Origin: Lojkania enalia
Taxonomy: Eukaryota > Ascomycota > Dothideomycetes > Pleosporales
DNA: 64,000 nt
Reading direction: 5' to 3'
NCBI GenBank assembly: GCA_010094045.1
Contig: ML986579.1
Location: 499,015 to 563,014 of the forward strand
In this document: one piece after another, positions 30,955 to 42,575 of the stretch
Layout of the letters: every line of letters starts with the position of its first letter
Numbering within the stretch: position 1 is the first letter of the stretch
Notes under the pieces: generated by a model
Seen by the model: the letters and a program-made list of their open reading frames with translations, nothing else
Told to the model about the DNA's origin: nothing
Databases searched by the model: none
Program-made: the position numbers and the translations under genes

Positions 30955-33487
30955 TGTTTGTTTAGATTACTGACTTTCCGTATGGTAAAGAACTGCGACT
31001 GATTGATACAATATGAAGATGCGGTGATAGGAATTGAATTTACGAGTATGTCGAGAAAGGTGAGGCTACGAGGAGAGACGCTGATATATATGACATCAAG
31101 TCACACAAAATCAGTGAATCTTGCTGGCATGGAATTGTAAGTTCCACACTTTCTATCGTAATACCAATATTCGAGGTCATGGAACATAGTTTTAGAAGAA
31201 TGTACCCTAATATTCAATGTAATTATGCAAATCTGTAACTGTTGATATCGTAACTCCTCTACTTCTAAGCAAGAAGTCCGGAATTAACTGACAACTATTT
31301 CAGCCAAGAAATACTTATGCATCAGCTAGTAGTCCTGTTATACATTTTAGAGTTGAGTTTAGTGCCTATCTCAGGAGCTTCTTTCTAAGCCTATGGTTAA
31401 ACATGTGTGTGAACATCATGTTCCTCTTAATCAATCAACATCTCCAAACGTAACTAGTTTAAATATTGCTTAGACGTGAAAGGAAAATGATTTTACTTTT
31501 CTAAAGCAATGAGGATAGCGAAGGCGGCTATGAAGATAAGAGTCAAGAGAATCGCAAATAACGCGTGAAGACGCTCTAATTAGATGAAACTATATATTGA
31601 ATTTGGGAATTATTTAGTATACATGCTGAACTGCCAAAAACTGGGCGCTGCATATACGATTCTTGGTAGCGAAGCCTAGCTTCTTAAAGAACACCTGTTC
31701 TCGTTGGGCCATATATATGTCAAAAGATAACAGAATATTACTGGGATTATTGAAAAACTACTACACCGAGGGAATATCGGATGTCGATCTCTCGAAGGAT
31801 TCTATGTCAAACACTAGGTTTCGACCATCTGAACGGTTCTATTACATGCCGAAAGGATTAGTGTCTATGGGATTGACCTGAAACGCTATTAGCACGGAGC
31901 GTTCAGGTCCTCAAAAATTTCCACTGCTAGCGCTTTCACTCCCTACAAGACTATCCCGTCAAACTGGACACAGAACCGGGGCTCTGTATCGCAACTCTTC
32001 CAAAAGCTTTAAACCCACATCTGTCCACCCCAACCCATCCTCCAAGCCTCTCACAATCCTCCATGCCCAAATAACCTCATTCTTCAAAACGCCCACCGGA
32101 CCCAACAAATCTTCCCATGCATTTCCAAAAACAATAGACATCGTATACTACGTATGTACTACCACAAATAAAACATCCTCCCAATCATAATCCCTGCAAC
32201 CCGGCCCTATGGCCACCGAAATAAACACATGTCCAATCATATGTCGTCCCGGATCTGCAAAAGATAGCGAAGGATGCATTAGTTGAAACATGCGACGAAT
32301 AGTATTAGATATGGGATATTTCGCGGGTAAGCGAGGCATATTGCTGACATGCGTCGTACCGACGTTACACCACGTCTTCAAGAGCGAATAGGATGTTGAT
32401 GGATACTTTCTTACATACTATTGAACCTAGATAGTGCAGATGACAGCCACATCGAAATCTTACGATGTAGCTTAGCTAGTACGTACGTACGCATGTGCAT
32501 GGTTAGAGACCCGATTCGGTACCCCGCCGCGCTGATTTGAGAAGCAGGAATGAGATGGATGGGTAGAAATGACGTGACGCGGGATTGATCGAGGCGAGCA
32601 CGAGAGATGGGCGAGTGAGAGAATGGATGGATCTCACGCAAAAGATGGGTAGATAGATCGTTCCCGCAACACGAGCCAGCCACAACCGTATGTATCCAGT
32701 CTCCGACTCAGCCCAGCCCTCTGCCCCACCATTTCGCGCAGACATCTCCAAAGGTCCACATCATGCGCACTGGGTGGTCAGACAATTTAAGATCTGTAGG
32801 TACGGCCGCAAGGTTGCAGATGAGAGCAGCAAGGCAAACAAAAAAAAAACGTGGAAGTGGATGTTGTGAGACGGTGAGACGTTAATTTCCACATCGAACA
32901 CGAATCGGGGTTGAAAGGGGAAGAATTTGCAAATATGGAGAGGGATAAGCTCCAGGTGTCTTACCTAACTGATGACTTTGCTTGTGATTGCCGCGTTCGA
33001 TGGATTGATAGGGAATGATGAATTAATGGCTTAGCTGACTTTGTTCTGATTAACTGAACAGGTGTTTTCTGTGCATTGGCGCCGTAGCCTGCCATCACGG
33101 CATACTACTGGTACTAGGGTAAATTTGAACAACTTCTGCAAATACATGCGGGAGAGATAAATACGACGGTGTAGCATGTTGGAACCCAGAGTATTTAATC
33201 AAGGGCATGTGTTGGTTGTATATTGTCGTGTTTCACGAAATAGCTCTCTTGTCTGCCGAAGGCGTAGGTCACGGCTGTTATGCTCTACCCGAAGATATAG
33301 TTTCAGACAGTTTCTGTGGATGTGCATGCTAATAATCTCAACAGCGCCGTTCGTAGGATTGAGGCGCTACCCTGTCAAGATCTAATGTCCGAATTATCTG
33401 TTTCATTAAAAGTCTATTTTCTCTATCCTCACCTTGCTCTCTAACTCTGTAACGATGAGAGCCCTATAGCTAATCCTTCGAGCAGCC
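30955..33487. other. AT-rich gene-poor region with a possible spliced fragment
   Basis: Mostly short frames. On the minus strand, 32381-32148 (reading ADPGRHMIGHVFISVAIG, then DYDWEDVLFVV) and 32141-31959 (GNAWEDLLGPVGVLKNEVIW, then LKLLEELRYRAP) have protein-like composition and follow each other, but no in-frame junction could be fixed. The rest shows nothing. Confidence 0.35.
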
Positions 33488-34863
33488 TCAAAGCTTCCCT
33501 CTCCGGCTTTCTACGGCGTCTCTTAGTTTGCCGATTACTTCTCCTGGGTCTGTAGCACCAAAGACGGCACTACCAGCGACAATGACATTGGCACCAGCAT
33601 CTGCTGCCTGGTCGATTGTTTTCTCGGAAAGCCCGCCATCGACCTCGATGTGGAGATCAGGGTACCTTTCGCGGAGAGCAGTCACCTTGGGCAATTCCGA
33701 GGCCATGAATGATTGGCCGCCGAAGCCAGGTTCAACAGTCATGACAAGAACCATCTGGCCAAGTGTCAGTTCATGCAAAGGTCCTGAGATTAATATTCCT
33801 GTGGAGGCGGGAATACCAAGCGGGTGGGAAAGGGGTTACACTGAACATAAGTCCGAGCAGAAAAAAAAGTTCAGAGTTGACCAATGCGAAAGAACTTGAA
33901 GGCTGCATGCTAGACATATTTCTCAAAATGGACGTGAACGTCGGGAGGCACAGGTCGTCGGCGTCGCGAAACGTTCGACATGCGTAAGCGCCGTCGTCTC
34001 GAGCCGCCGACGACGCCACCAGCCTTAAATCAGCCCTGCAAACAGGGTCCGAAAGGCGGTCCACCCATGTCGTGCTTTATTGATATGGCGCTAGGTGTTC
34101 TTATCGATTGAATGCGTCCGTGCTGTGGGCATGGCCCGACGAAATGGGGATACTCACATCGGGGACCTCTTCCTTCACGGGGTTTTCTAGTATGTCCCAC
34201 AACACGTCGACCGGTGTCTTTGGCTTTATCGCAATTCCAGCTTGCATACCAAGTCCGTGTATGAAGCTAATAAGCTCCTTGGGACTTGTTTTGGCGGTGG
34301 ATGTGCCCGCTGGGGTGTCGGCGGCAGTTGAGGAAACGGCGGCCTCGTAGTGGAAGCAATATAGATCGCACCCCGCCTTTTGGAAGTCTCGGACCCATCG
34401 CTTGGGCTATGCGAGCAATGTATTAGCTAGACGGTCGCGTTTAATATATTGAAGGCGCTATCTATGGTAAAGGAGACGTTGAAAAGGACAATGCGGTGGG
34501 GAGGGGCCAGCCTGGGGGAAGGGCGGTAATGCATGAAGAATCGATAAAGCGCGTTGCAACAACGCATACCTCTGCAATCATCATATGGCAGTCAAAGGTG
34601 CCCCGCCCATACGCGCCGGTCGGACGGTCGACGTGTGAACGAATCTTAGTGACGACCGGGGCGCCGAAGGTCATGTTGGGCACGAAATGGCCGTCCATGA
34701 TGTCGACCTTAGACGCGTCAGTGGCATTGTGTTGCGCAATTGCTTAGAGAAACCATACATGAAGCCAGTCGGCGCCCTGGTTCATGGTGTCGGAGCAGGC
34801 CTTGCCCAGCTCCGCGAAGTCCGCGGACAGAATCGAGGGCGCGATGACTGCGGGGGGAGACAT
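33488..34863 (-). CDS. RPE1: Ribulose-phosphate 3-epimerase
   Basis: Exons 34863-34759, 34707-34570, 34406-34158 and 33754-33488 encode 252 residues, all junctions in phase 0. Known reaction: interconverts D-ribulose 5-phosphate and D-xylulose 5-phosphate in the non-oxidative pentose phosphate pathway, in the cytosol. Seen: [10 protein letters not shown] start with the catalytic [16 protein letters not shown] (metal His and Asp), [14 protein letters not shown] with the metal His, [12 protein letters not shown], and VDGGLSEKT with the catalytic Asp, then [12 protein letters not shown] for phosphate binding. A Ser/Thr/Ala-rich insertion ([15 protein letters not shown]) is typical of fungal forms. 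The third intron is 403 bp, unusually long here, but EVPD joins [10 protein letters not shown] exactly as in the family. Confidence 0.93.
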
Positions 34864-36176
34864 AGCAGCGGGCGGCTCTGCTGCTGGCCAGGCGCGGGCG
34901 TTCTTAAAAATGACGCAAGGGCAGACGGCAAGGCCAATGGGCGGGGTGTGACAGGCGAAATGGGGAGATTAGATGTGTGACCAAGTTCACGATGGCTGCG
35001 TGGTGTTGAGCTGATGCTGAGCGTGACGCCGCCGTCTGGATCTAAGCAGCGCGGCTTGGCAACGTCAAGCTCCGTGCGCACCCCGCTGTGTTCCGCCATT
35101 CACCACCCACCACCCGCTATCCGCTGCCTGGGTACCCGCTCATTTCGTTTCGATTCAGTCTGACTTGATCTAAACGGAGGAAATTCAAAACGATGTAGTA
35201 TTGATAGTATCGATAGCCCTATTTCAAAACACCGACGGTACTGCTCCGCCGATCGCTTGCTCGGAATTAATAGCTCCAGAGCACAGCCCTCGTGGAGGGA
35301 TTCTAAGGAAGATAGTCGACCGGCAACGCTTCGCCACAGCCCCGAGAATTGATTATTCCGAGTGGAGGAACGCCTAGATTTGGTAGATACAGGACTGAGA
35401 CTGCCACTGTAGATACTTGCACGCGAGCGTCGACCGTCTTCCCTAAGCCTTTGATGCGGCGACGTTGATTGGCGGGGTCGTCGGTATAATGCGTTCAGGG
35501 CTCCGATTGGCTGGCCACGTCTTCTGCAAGCGCCCGAAATAGACAGGCCTCGGCGCTTGGATGGTGAACGTCCAATCTTCCATCATGATTGAAACATGGC
35601 TTCTCCTCTGGACGCGCCCAGTAGCCCAAAACCGAACAGCCCAAGCATCGTGGCTCTGCCGTGTATGCCGGCACTAGCACCCCTCGAGCCAACCACAGCC
35701 ATGGAACCGTCGTCGCCACGTCGTGGCCCTTCTGAGAGCCGCTATCGTCTGTCCACCCGGCGTCTTCGCTGCTTGCAAGTGGACAGAACCACTCGCCATG
35801 CTGCGTGGTCTGCCACTGTAGCAATAGGCCAGCAGGCAGCTCGAGATGAAGGCGTCTAGTCGCGCGATATATACTCTCTCGTCCTGTGCCCGCGCTCGAA
35901 GTGCTCTCCTTTCTTCTGGTATTCTCTTCTAATTTCCCTCCCGAGCACCCTCTCTCCGTCGCCTGTGCTTTTCGTTGAACGAAGCTTCGTCTTATTATCT
36001 GTCAGCTGTTGATCGGCCGAGGGTTATTGCCCATTATTTAATTCGTTTGCACTATTCATTCGCTGTTTATAGTTTTCTCGCCCCTCCCTGTCCGTATCAC
36101 CCTGGTAGCTCGGATTCCCCCGTACCGATTCGTAATAATAGCACGAGGCGGAGCTGACCTCAGCCCAATATTCGAT
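34864..36176. other. Divergent promoter region with pyrimidine-rich leader
   Basis: 1.3 kb between RPE1 and the methyltransferase-fold gene. A strong CT-rich stretch at about 35870-35965 fits the transcription start of the rightward gene. An 87-codon ATG frame at 35596-35859 (Pro/Ser/Arg-rich) could be an upstream ORF of that transcript but has no other support. Confidence 0.4.
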
Positions 36177-38804
36177 ATGCCAGAGATACTTCCATCTGCA
36201 GCTTTTGATCCTGCTACTCTTGGCACTCTGGGCCCTCATATCGACGCCGTGTCTCCGCTGGATCAGAGACACACACTAAATACCATTGTTGACGACGAGT
36301 CCGGCATACCACGTTACTACTTCGCGCCAAGATACTCGCCGACCTCGACATATCAACCAAACTTCAACTCTCCCAAGAGCTCTGAAGACTTCCCCACACC
36401 TAAGGCACGCCTCTTCGACATGATGAGGTCGTCGCCCCAGGCCTCACCCCGCTATCTAGCCTCATCGCACCCTCCGTCCCATAGGGTCAGCCGGGCCGAT
36501 AGTGACTTCGACTCACTATATGACATTACCGACGACGAATTGGAAGAAGCAGAAGTCCCTCTCCAGGCCTCAGCATCAGTCAAGAAAGTCGCTCGATCAA
36601 GTCGGAACCGATATCCTTCTATTGTCATTCCTTCACCGTCCGCATGGCCGACCATTGAGAAATTGAGGAGCGCTCTGGAACCTGTACCTCCGCCGCCGTC
36701 TCAAATGCCTACTCCCTCCCGCCAAGGTTTGTCATCTATTGCGACACACAACCTCCAAGTACCTGCAACTTCTGCAACCCCCTCCCTCGATGGCAGCATG
36801 ACGTCAGAAGAGATGGATAGGCTAAGCTGCCCTGCAACACCAGAGGCGCACAAGCGTCAATCCATTGATAGTGTGGACTCATGGGGCCCGGTTCAACTTG
36901 ACAGCCAAGCCTTGGAAACTCTGCAGCACCTTGGTCAATCATCAGACGACCAACCTGAGGCTCAGGTACCAGAAGTCGTCGAAGGTGAAATGCAGGAGGT
37001 GCCGAGGCGAAGCTTAGGCCTTGATATTCCCACTTCCATCGTTCAGAGCGCTTCAACAGGCAACTCACCTGTTTCTGCTCTGTCAATACCGTCGCCTGGC
37101 GGGTTTTTCTCTTCCCTTCACTCTACAGCACGGCATACATGGAGCATACGAAGTCAAGTAGAGGAGTCAGTCCCAAATACATCCACTGCCGAGCAGTTTT
37201 ATCAACTTCCATGGGGAACTAGTAGAAACACTGTCGCTGAGCAGACGCTTACCCTCGCGGGCTCGACCTTGGACGGATATGATGACGGTTTGCCGACATC
37301 ACGTCCGGTGATACTTGGCGACGGTGAAGAAGATTTGGAGATCAAGGAAATCAACCCTAGCAAGGCAATCTTCCAGTATAACGAGAAGTACCATGCAGAA
37401 CTCCAGAAACTAGCCACAGCCAACCTCGAGCGAACAGGTCATTGGCTCGAGGAACAGGATGAGCTGCAAACCGCACTTCGAGAGATGCATGATATGAACT
37501 CGCCAAGCCTTTCAAGCTCAAGCCATTCTCGAGGCAACTCTCTGGACAAGCCGATTAAGAAATCCGTGAAGTTCGCCGAAGAACCACCGAAGTCGGCAGC
37601 AGATGAGAAAGAGCCAAAGAAGGTTACTACGTATAAACAAGGTTTTGAGTATCTTCGTGCCAAGAGCCGAAATCAGGATCCCTTTATCCACCGAATGACC
37701 CGCGCGGAAGCCATGCACGTTCATAGGAGATGCAATCCGGAATCCCATAGGGATCAACTGCTTGGCAAGTTTGAGATCACAAATCCGGTACGCCCGTCTC
37801 CGCCAAGGCCCGTGTCGGAGTTTTATACCGATGACCCAACCGTCCTAAAAGAGCGTATTGCACGTGCTCAGATGGAACGTCAAGCGCTTGACCAGATGCT
37901 CCCGGCGACATGGGTACTCCAAGCGCTGAGGCAACTGAACCGCGGGAAGCTAGTCAGCGTGCCATCCGAACAGCTTCTCAAGAAGAAGCCTGCCCCACGA
38001 ATCCTGGATGTCGGCGGTGTGCCAACGAATGACTGGGCATGGCAGGTGGCGTACGATTATCCGCACTCAACCGTCACCACAGTGTATACAGCTGGTCAGA
38101 ACCATACTTCAAATGTTGCTGGCCCAGACAATCACAAGCACACGACAGTACCCAATCTTTGGACACTTCCATTCCCCAACGCATATTTTGACATCGTCTC
38201 CGCCCGGTCATTGTACGAATTGCTCAAGACTGACAAACCACTGGGTCGCTCAATGGACGAGTATGATCTATGCCTAAAGGAATGTTATCGATGCCTCAAA
38301 CCGGGCGGTATTCTCGAGTACTCACTTATCGACGCTGATGTCATCCATGCAGGCCGTCAGGCTCAGAAGATGGGCGTCGAGTTTGGCTTCAACCTTAAGA
38401 CTCGAGGCTATGATCCTGTTCCTACCAAATCATTCCTTCCGCGCCTCTTCAAGGCTGGCTTCCAGGATGTGCAGCGGATGTGGATGGTTCTTCCTATGGG
38501 TAAATCGGCAGCTAACTGGAAGGACATCCTTCCCGTTGGTACCGAGATGAACCAGGAAGAGAGGAGCATCTCCCCAGACGGGCAAGTTGAGGTCAACACA
38601 GCACCAGTCTTCGGCACCACAGTCGATGCGGCGATGATGACCGGTATTGTAGGGAGTTGGGCATGGGAGAGGTGGATGCTAAAGTTGCAAATGGAGATGG
38701 GTAAGGAGGATGAGAAGCTTCTAGAGGGTGTCGTAAACGTGTTGGAGGAGGGTGCAGCTCAGGGATCGGGCTGGAGGTACTTGACGGGTTATGCAAGTAA
38801 ATAA
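36177..38804 (+). CDS. Large fungal protein with C-terminal methyltransferase fold
   Basis: An intronless 875-residue frame. Residues 1-590 are mostly disordered and low-complexity (Ser/Pro/Thr/Glu) with conserved-looking islands such as IFQYNEKYHAELQKLATANL (about 400), where a helix resembles a septation or kinase-binding motif. From about 600 a class I SAM-methyltransferase fold begins: PRILDVGGVPTNDWAWQVAY (motif I, 607 on), VPNLWTLPFPNAYFDIVSAR (motif II/III area), and ECYRCLKPGGILEYSLID (motif post III). It ends with a C-terminal region typical of Methyltransf_11 relatives. Substrate unknown; catalytic activity doubtful because motif I lacks the Gly-x-Gly-x-Gly pattern. Probably a cytosolic regulatory protein. 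The first ATG after the long leader was taken. Confidence 0.75.
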   Translation: MPEILPSAAFDPATLGTLGPHIDAVSPLDQRHTLNTIVDDESGIPRYYFAPRYSPTSTYQPNFNSPKSSEDFPTPKARLFDMMRSSPQASPRYLASSHPPSHRVSRADSDFDSLYDITDDELEEAEVPLQASASVKKVARSSRNRYPSIVIPSPSAWPTIEKLRSALEPVPPPPSQMPTPSRQGLSSIATHNLQVPATSATPSLDGSMTSEEMDRLSCPATPEAHKRQSIDSVDSWGPVQLDSQALETLQHLGQSSDDQPEAQVPEVVEGEMQEVPRRSLGLDIPTSIVQSASTGNSPVSALSIPSPGGFFSSLHSTARHTWSIRSQVEESVPNTSTAEQFYQLPWGTSRNTVAEQTLTLAGSTLDGYDDGLPTSRPVILGDGEEDLEIKEINPSKAIFQYNEKYHAELQKLATANLERTGHWLEEQDELQTALREMHDMNSPSLSSSSHSRGNSLDKPIKKSVKFAEEPPKSAADEKEPKKVTTYKQGFEYLRAKSRNQDPFIHRMTRAEAMHVHRRCNPESHRDQLLGKFEITNPVRPSPPRPVSEFYTDDPTVLKERIARAQMERQALDQMLPATWVLQALRQLNRGKLVSVPSEQLLKKKPAPRILDVGGVPTNDWAWQVAYDYPHSTVTTVYTAGQNHTSNVAGPDNHKHTTVPNLWTLPFPNAYFDIVSARSLYELLKTDKPLGRSMDEYDLCLKECYRCLKPGGILEYSLIDADVIHAGRQAQKMGVEFGFNLKTRGYDPVPTKSFLPRLFKAGFQDVQRMWMVLPMGKSAANWKDILPVGTEMNQEERSISPDGQVEVNTAPVFGTTVDAAMMTGIVGSWAWERWMLKLQMEMGKEDEKLLEGVVNVLEEGAAQGSGWRYLTGYASK

Positions 38805-39246
38805 GTGGATGGCATGCAAAGTCCCTTGTTGTTATACGGATTGGCGATAGGATTAGTTGGCATCGGCTCATGGGCTTTGACTTTTTGCATAGCATGGTGT
38901 TGGGCTGGCATATGGTTGCTTAGCGTCGATGTTGCGTTGATACCACTAAATCTAGTTCCCTTTGTTGCTAAAAGCAGCCTCAAACACTCTGCAACTTCCT
39001 TGTGATTCTTGGAATCTAATACACTCTGAACTAACTCAGGCCGCAAGCCAACCTATGAAGGTGGTGCCTTTCTAGACAAGCGCTAAGTGAGTGTGGTCGC
39101 ACGTGACCCCGGTAAATCTTCGGCAAGAATCCCACCAAGCGACGACAAGCTCCGAGCTCCAAACACGCCTCACCAGTATTAGCATCGCCACAACAACGCA
39201 CCACGAGCTCTCTCAGACGTTGTCGTCTTGACGTGAGCTTGTCGTG
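38805..39246. other. Intergenic, 3' region and LSM2 promoter
   Basis: No gene supported. The part from 39100 is GC-richer with CACGTGAC-like elements and precedes the LSM2 start. Confidence 0.4.
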
Positions 39247-39796
39247 ATGCTATTTTTCAGGTGCGTCAGGATCTCTAACATGCCCTTCGGCCTCGAATGC
39301 ATGAAAGTCCGATTTCGTCGCGATCGAAGGCTCAAACGGGGAGGGAAAGAAAAGTGGGATTGATCATGGAGCTAAAGCTAATATAATATCCTGTGAAGTT
39401 TCTTCAAGACGCTCGTTGAGCACGAAATCACGGTCGAACTTAAAAACGAAGTTTGCATTCGCGGGACACTTAAATCCGTCGACCAATACTTGAACATTAA
39501 GCTGGACAATGCAGAGAGCACGGACGAGATGAAGTGGCCGCACTTGGTACGTCACCCTGTCCTGCGATGAATCATAAGCCTGGCGGCGGATAAGTCTGGA
39601 CTGTAGTTGCGAGGATGCGAGAGGGCGACAGCACCTGAGGGTGGGGCTAACATGGATATAGTGCTCGACGAAGGACATGTTCATTCGCGGTAGCGTTGTT
39701 CGATATGTGCATCTACCGGCCAATGCAATTGATACGGCGCTCCTTGAGGATGCGACAAGGCGAGAGGCTGAGGTTGCGAAGAACAAGGCAAAGTGA
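39247..39796 (+). CDS. LSM2: U6 snRNA-associated Sm-like protein LSm2
   Basis: Exons 39247-39260 (14 nt), 39399-39546 and 39662-39796 encode 98 residues. Known role: subunit of the nuclear LSm2-8 ring on U6 snRNA and of the cytoplasmic LSm1-7 ring in mRNA decay. Seen: MLFFSFFKTLVEHEITVELK, then NEVCIRGTLKSVDQYLNIKL (Sm1), PHLCSTKDMFIRGSVVRYVH (Sm2) and LPANAIDTALLEDATRREAE. Nearly every residue follows the family consensus across both junctions. The first exon encodes MLFF plus two bases of Ser. The introns (GTGCGT...GTGAAG, 138 bp; GTACGT...GCTAACATGGATATAG, 115 bp) keep the frame. An apparent 145-codon ORF on the opposite strand is a shadow of this gene. Confidence 0.93.
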
Positions 39797-41727
39797 GGCA
39801 CCTGCTATTGTTAACTAGCAACACCAATTTCAGCTAAACACGGTCGGAGCAAACTGTCAGGCATGAGGCGGATACCATCTGGCCATCCGCATACACTGGG
39901 TATAGGTGAATCTCGTGAGGATAGTAGTAGTATGCATTGATCACAGCACATCATGGACCAGGCGTGGAAGCGAAGATGGATTATACCCAATAGGCGGGGC
40001 GAATTGTAGGAGTATGGAGCATAATGATATCCTGATCACGCCTTTTTAACTATTAGGTTGCTTCATCATTCGTTCCATTCACAATTTTCTGTGATATATT
40101 CTATGGCCTTGAAAACGTCGCATTCGGTGTTCCGAAAATAACACAAGTTCCGGGTTACTCGTGTATCAATCTCGAACCGAGAAACTGAACCTCTCACCTT
40201 AATCTTCTAGACGAAATCTTTCCGCTTTCCCTAGCCCTACGCACCATACCCCTATTTATTTTTATTTTTAATTTTATTTTTTCATTACTATTGTTCGTGA
40301 ATCCATTCTCGCTCGCAATGATGACCAGTCATCTAGACGACATAGTAAGGTGAAGATGGGAGATCAACGTACTCTTGGGCAGCTTTTGTATCTAGATGTT
40401 ATGGTACTTCTACTTCTCCCCTCGTTGTTTCGTTGATACTCCTTTCTCCGCCAACGCACTGTGGTTTGGTCAATTCATTGCAGCCAATTGAAAGCTATTT
40501 TACAGAGGCCTACCTACAATGGCCTCGTCTAGTGGATCGTTCAACGAGCTTCTGATACTCTTGCACGTCACTGTTAGCTTCACCTCTACAATATCTCAAA
40601 TGTCTAGCAACGATAGACATTCAATGTCTACAAGCACAAGCTCGGTTTTCCCAACTTTTAACTAAGGAGGTAAAGTCTACTAGCAACATTTGATATACAC
40701 CTTATGTTGATAAATTTATATTTCTAGATCCTGTCATATCCAACTCATCAACATCCCTCAATAGCTGGACCAAGGCTAGCCCCGCATCCCCTTTCAGCAT
40801 TAGCTACCCAGTCCTATTTCTCTCTACCGATTCCAACATCGTAACTACAACCTCCTCCCCGTCAAACCCGTCAAATACTGTCTCACCCTCAGCCTAATCG
40901 TGTAGCCCTCACCATCCTTGACATTCACCCCACCCTTCCGCTACAACTCCACTAACAAGCAGAAAGGCCCCCCCACTCAAAGAAAACAAACATCGCCACC
41001 ATCATGTCCAGATGCGTCGTTGGCACCTCGTTTCTTCCGCTAATAGCTTGAGGCATTGTATACTAGAGGGAGAAGGTGGGCAGGGAGAAGGTGGGCGAGC
41101 ATAAGAGGATCCTAAGCGGTGGTGGTAGTCTTGGGAATACTATTACTGATATGAGGAAGAGGAGTTAGAGGCGAATTAACGGTCTATAGAGGGGGAAGAG
41201 AATGCTGTTGTGAATGGAAAGGCAGTTGGACTACTAAGGGAGGGAGAGAGGAGAGGGACTAGGATAATTATGTAGTGGCAGATTGAAAGACCATGGTTTT
41301 GTGGGGTTATTGGTGCCAAATGGATCTTTCTTCGTCCTGCACAGCTAAGTGTTAAGAGTCTAGGGCCCGGGTGGAGTAATATGCTAGACTATTATTCCTT
41401 ATAATTCTCATTATTGCATGCATATGGCATCGTGCTATGCTAGATTCATTTATCGTTAATTTTTTTTTTTTTTTTTTACTCGTGGGTGCTACTTAGGTTC
41501 TAATATCTCTAGTAGACTAGATTCTCATCGTAACCATCATATGTAGCTATTTACTCGGAGAACTACTTTTCATTATGGAAACAAAGGACTTATACGTACA
41601 TATCTCGTCCTAATTCGCTCCATCCACCCCCCCAAATGCCATTCCCTTACTCAATCCAAGCCTTGTCGTAGTAAGCATGGGCCGTGTCATCAACATCACC
41701 GAATATTTCAACTCTTACCTCATGCCG
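39797..41727. other. Intergenic, low-complexity and AT-rich, no gene
   Basis: No coding frame. Contains T/A-rich runs at 40255-40290, a 15-bp tandem duplication at 41067-41096 and a T18 tract at 41460-41477. Confidence 0.45.
41067..41096. repeat. Perfect 15-bp tandem duplication
   Basis: Two exact copies of AGGGAGAAGGTGGGC lie head to tail in non-coding DNA. Two units only; slippage product with no evident role. Confidence 0.8.
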
Positions 41728-42186
41728 TCAGCCCATGACGACCCCCCTCTTCCGTGCCACTGCCTCGCGGCGCTTTTTGCTCATCCACGTAGCCCTCCTC
41801 ATGATATCGGCAACACTAAGCCCGTGCTCTACTCTCTCGCTCAACTCTCCGCCTTTCCGAAGCGGCGTTTCCTCGCGTAGGTCATCGAGGATATGGTCGA
41901 TTACGTCTTCAGCCTTGGAGCACCTCTTCTCGTCGTCTTTCCATTCTGATTCGTCTGGTGCGTTGGTTGAGCGAGCGGCGTGAGTCATGGGGCCGTGGAT
42001 TTTCGTCGCCCACCATTTGGCCACTAGAAATGTCGGCACTGCGACAAGCGCGATTTTTTGTAGGGTTTGTAAGCCGAATTTGTTGTTTAGATCCATTTGC
42101 TTGAGGATTGCGATTGTGACGCCGATGGTGAGGCCGACGGCGGGAAGCACGATGGTGGCCGGGAGAAGGGGCTCCTTTAAATCCAT
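41728..42186 (-). CDS. Orphan membrane protein 5
   Basis: 152 residues from the Met in MDLKEPLLPATIV; the frame is open 54 codons further upstream to a Met at 42348, but that part (Arg/Ser/His-rich) looks non-coding. Two hydrophobic segments, about 8-26 (LPATIVLPAVGLTIGVTIAI) and about 42-58 (IALVAVPTFLVAKWWA), are followed by a charged soluble tail of about 90 residues (KAEDVIDHILDDLREETPLR) ending in basic residues (KKRREAVARKRG). No known family. Divergent from the next orphan with 389 bp between start codons. Confidence 0.5.
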   Translation of the reverse strand: MDLKEPLLPATIVLPAVGLTIGVTIAILKQMDLNNKFGLQTLQKIALVAVPTFLVAKWWATKIHGPMTHAARSTNAPDESEWKDDEKRCSKAEDVIDHILDDLREETPLRKGGELSERVEHGLSVADIMRRATWMSKKRREAVARKRGVVMG

Positions 42187-42575
42187 TTCTAATAAATAAA
42201 ACTGGGGAAGGGGAATGAAATGGAGGTTTGTGGTTGTCCATTCGTTATGGTCGCAGAGTTGTATAGAAGGAAGGTGCCCGCTCCGTTTGCGCTGGGACGG
42301 GAGAGTCAATCCGGAAGGACACGCCGACGAAAACAAACGAGCTTTCATTCAAATACTCTTATATCCATGCACCATTATGATAATTTTTACATCATTCTAC
42401 TACAATATGTTTCAATCACTTCCGTATAAATTCTTCGTTGCAAGTACCCTAACCCAACTTATAATTGCCGCAAACCACCTCCGAATTTCAAGAAAATTTT
42501 ATCTACATAATATTCGCGTGTGAAGATTTCTTTTCAGAATCGTACATCCATCGTTCTGTTAAAAGCATCCAAATT
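42187..42575. other. Divergent promoter between two orphan membrane proteins
   Basis: No gene. The right part (42360-42570) is AT-rich, as expected for a leader. Confidence 0.35.

Noticed and set aside
35495..35859. Overlapping ORFs on both strands in the divergent promoter
   Set aside because: Mutual shadows in GC-rich promoter DNA; the plus frame could at most be an upstream ORF.
39364..39801. 145-codon ORF on the minus strand
   Set aside because: It is antisense to LSM2, whose spliced product matches the family throughout; the minus frame is a codon-bias shadow.
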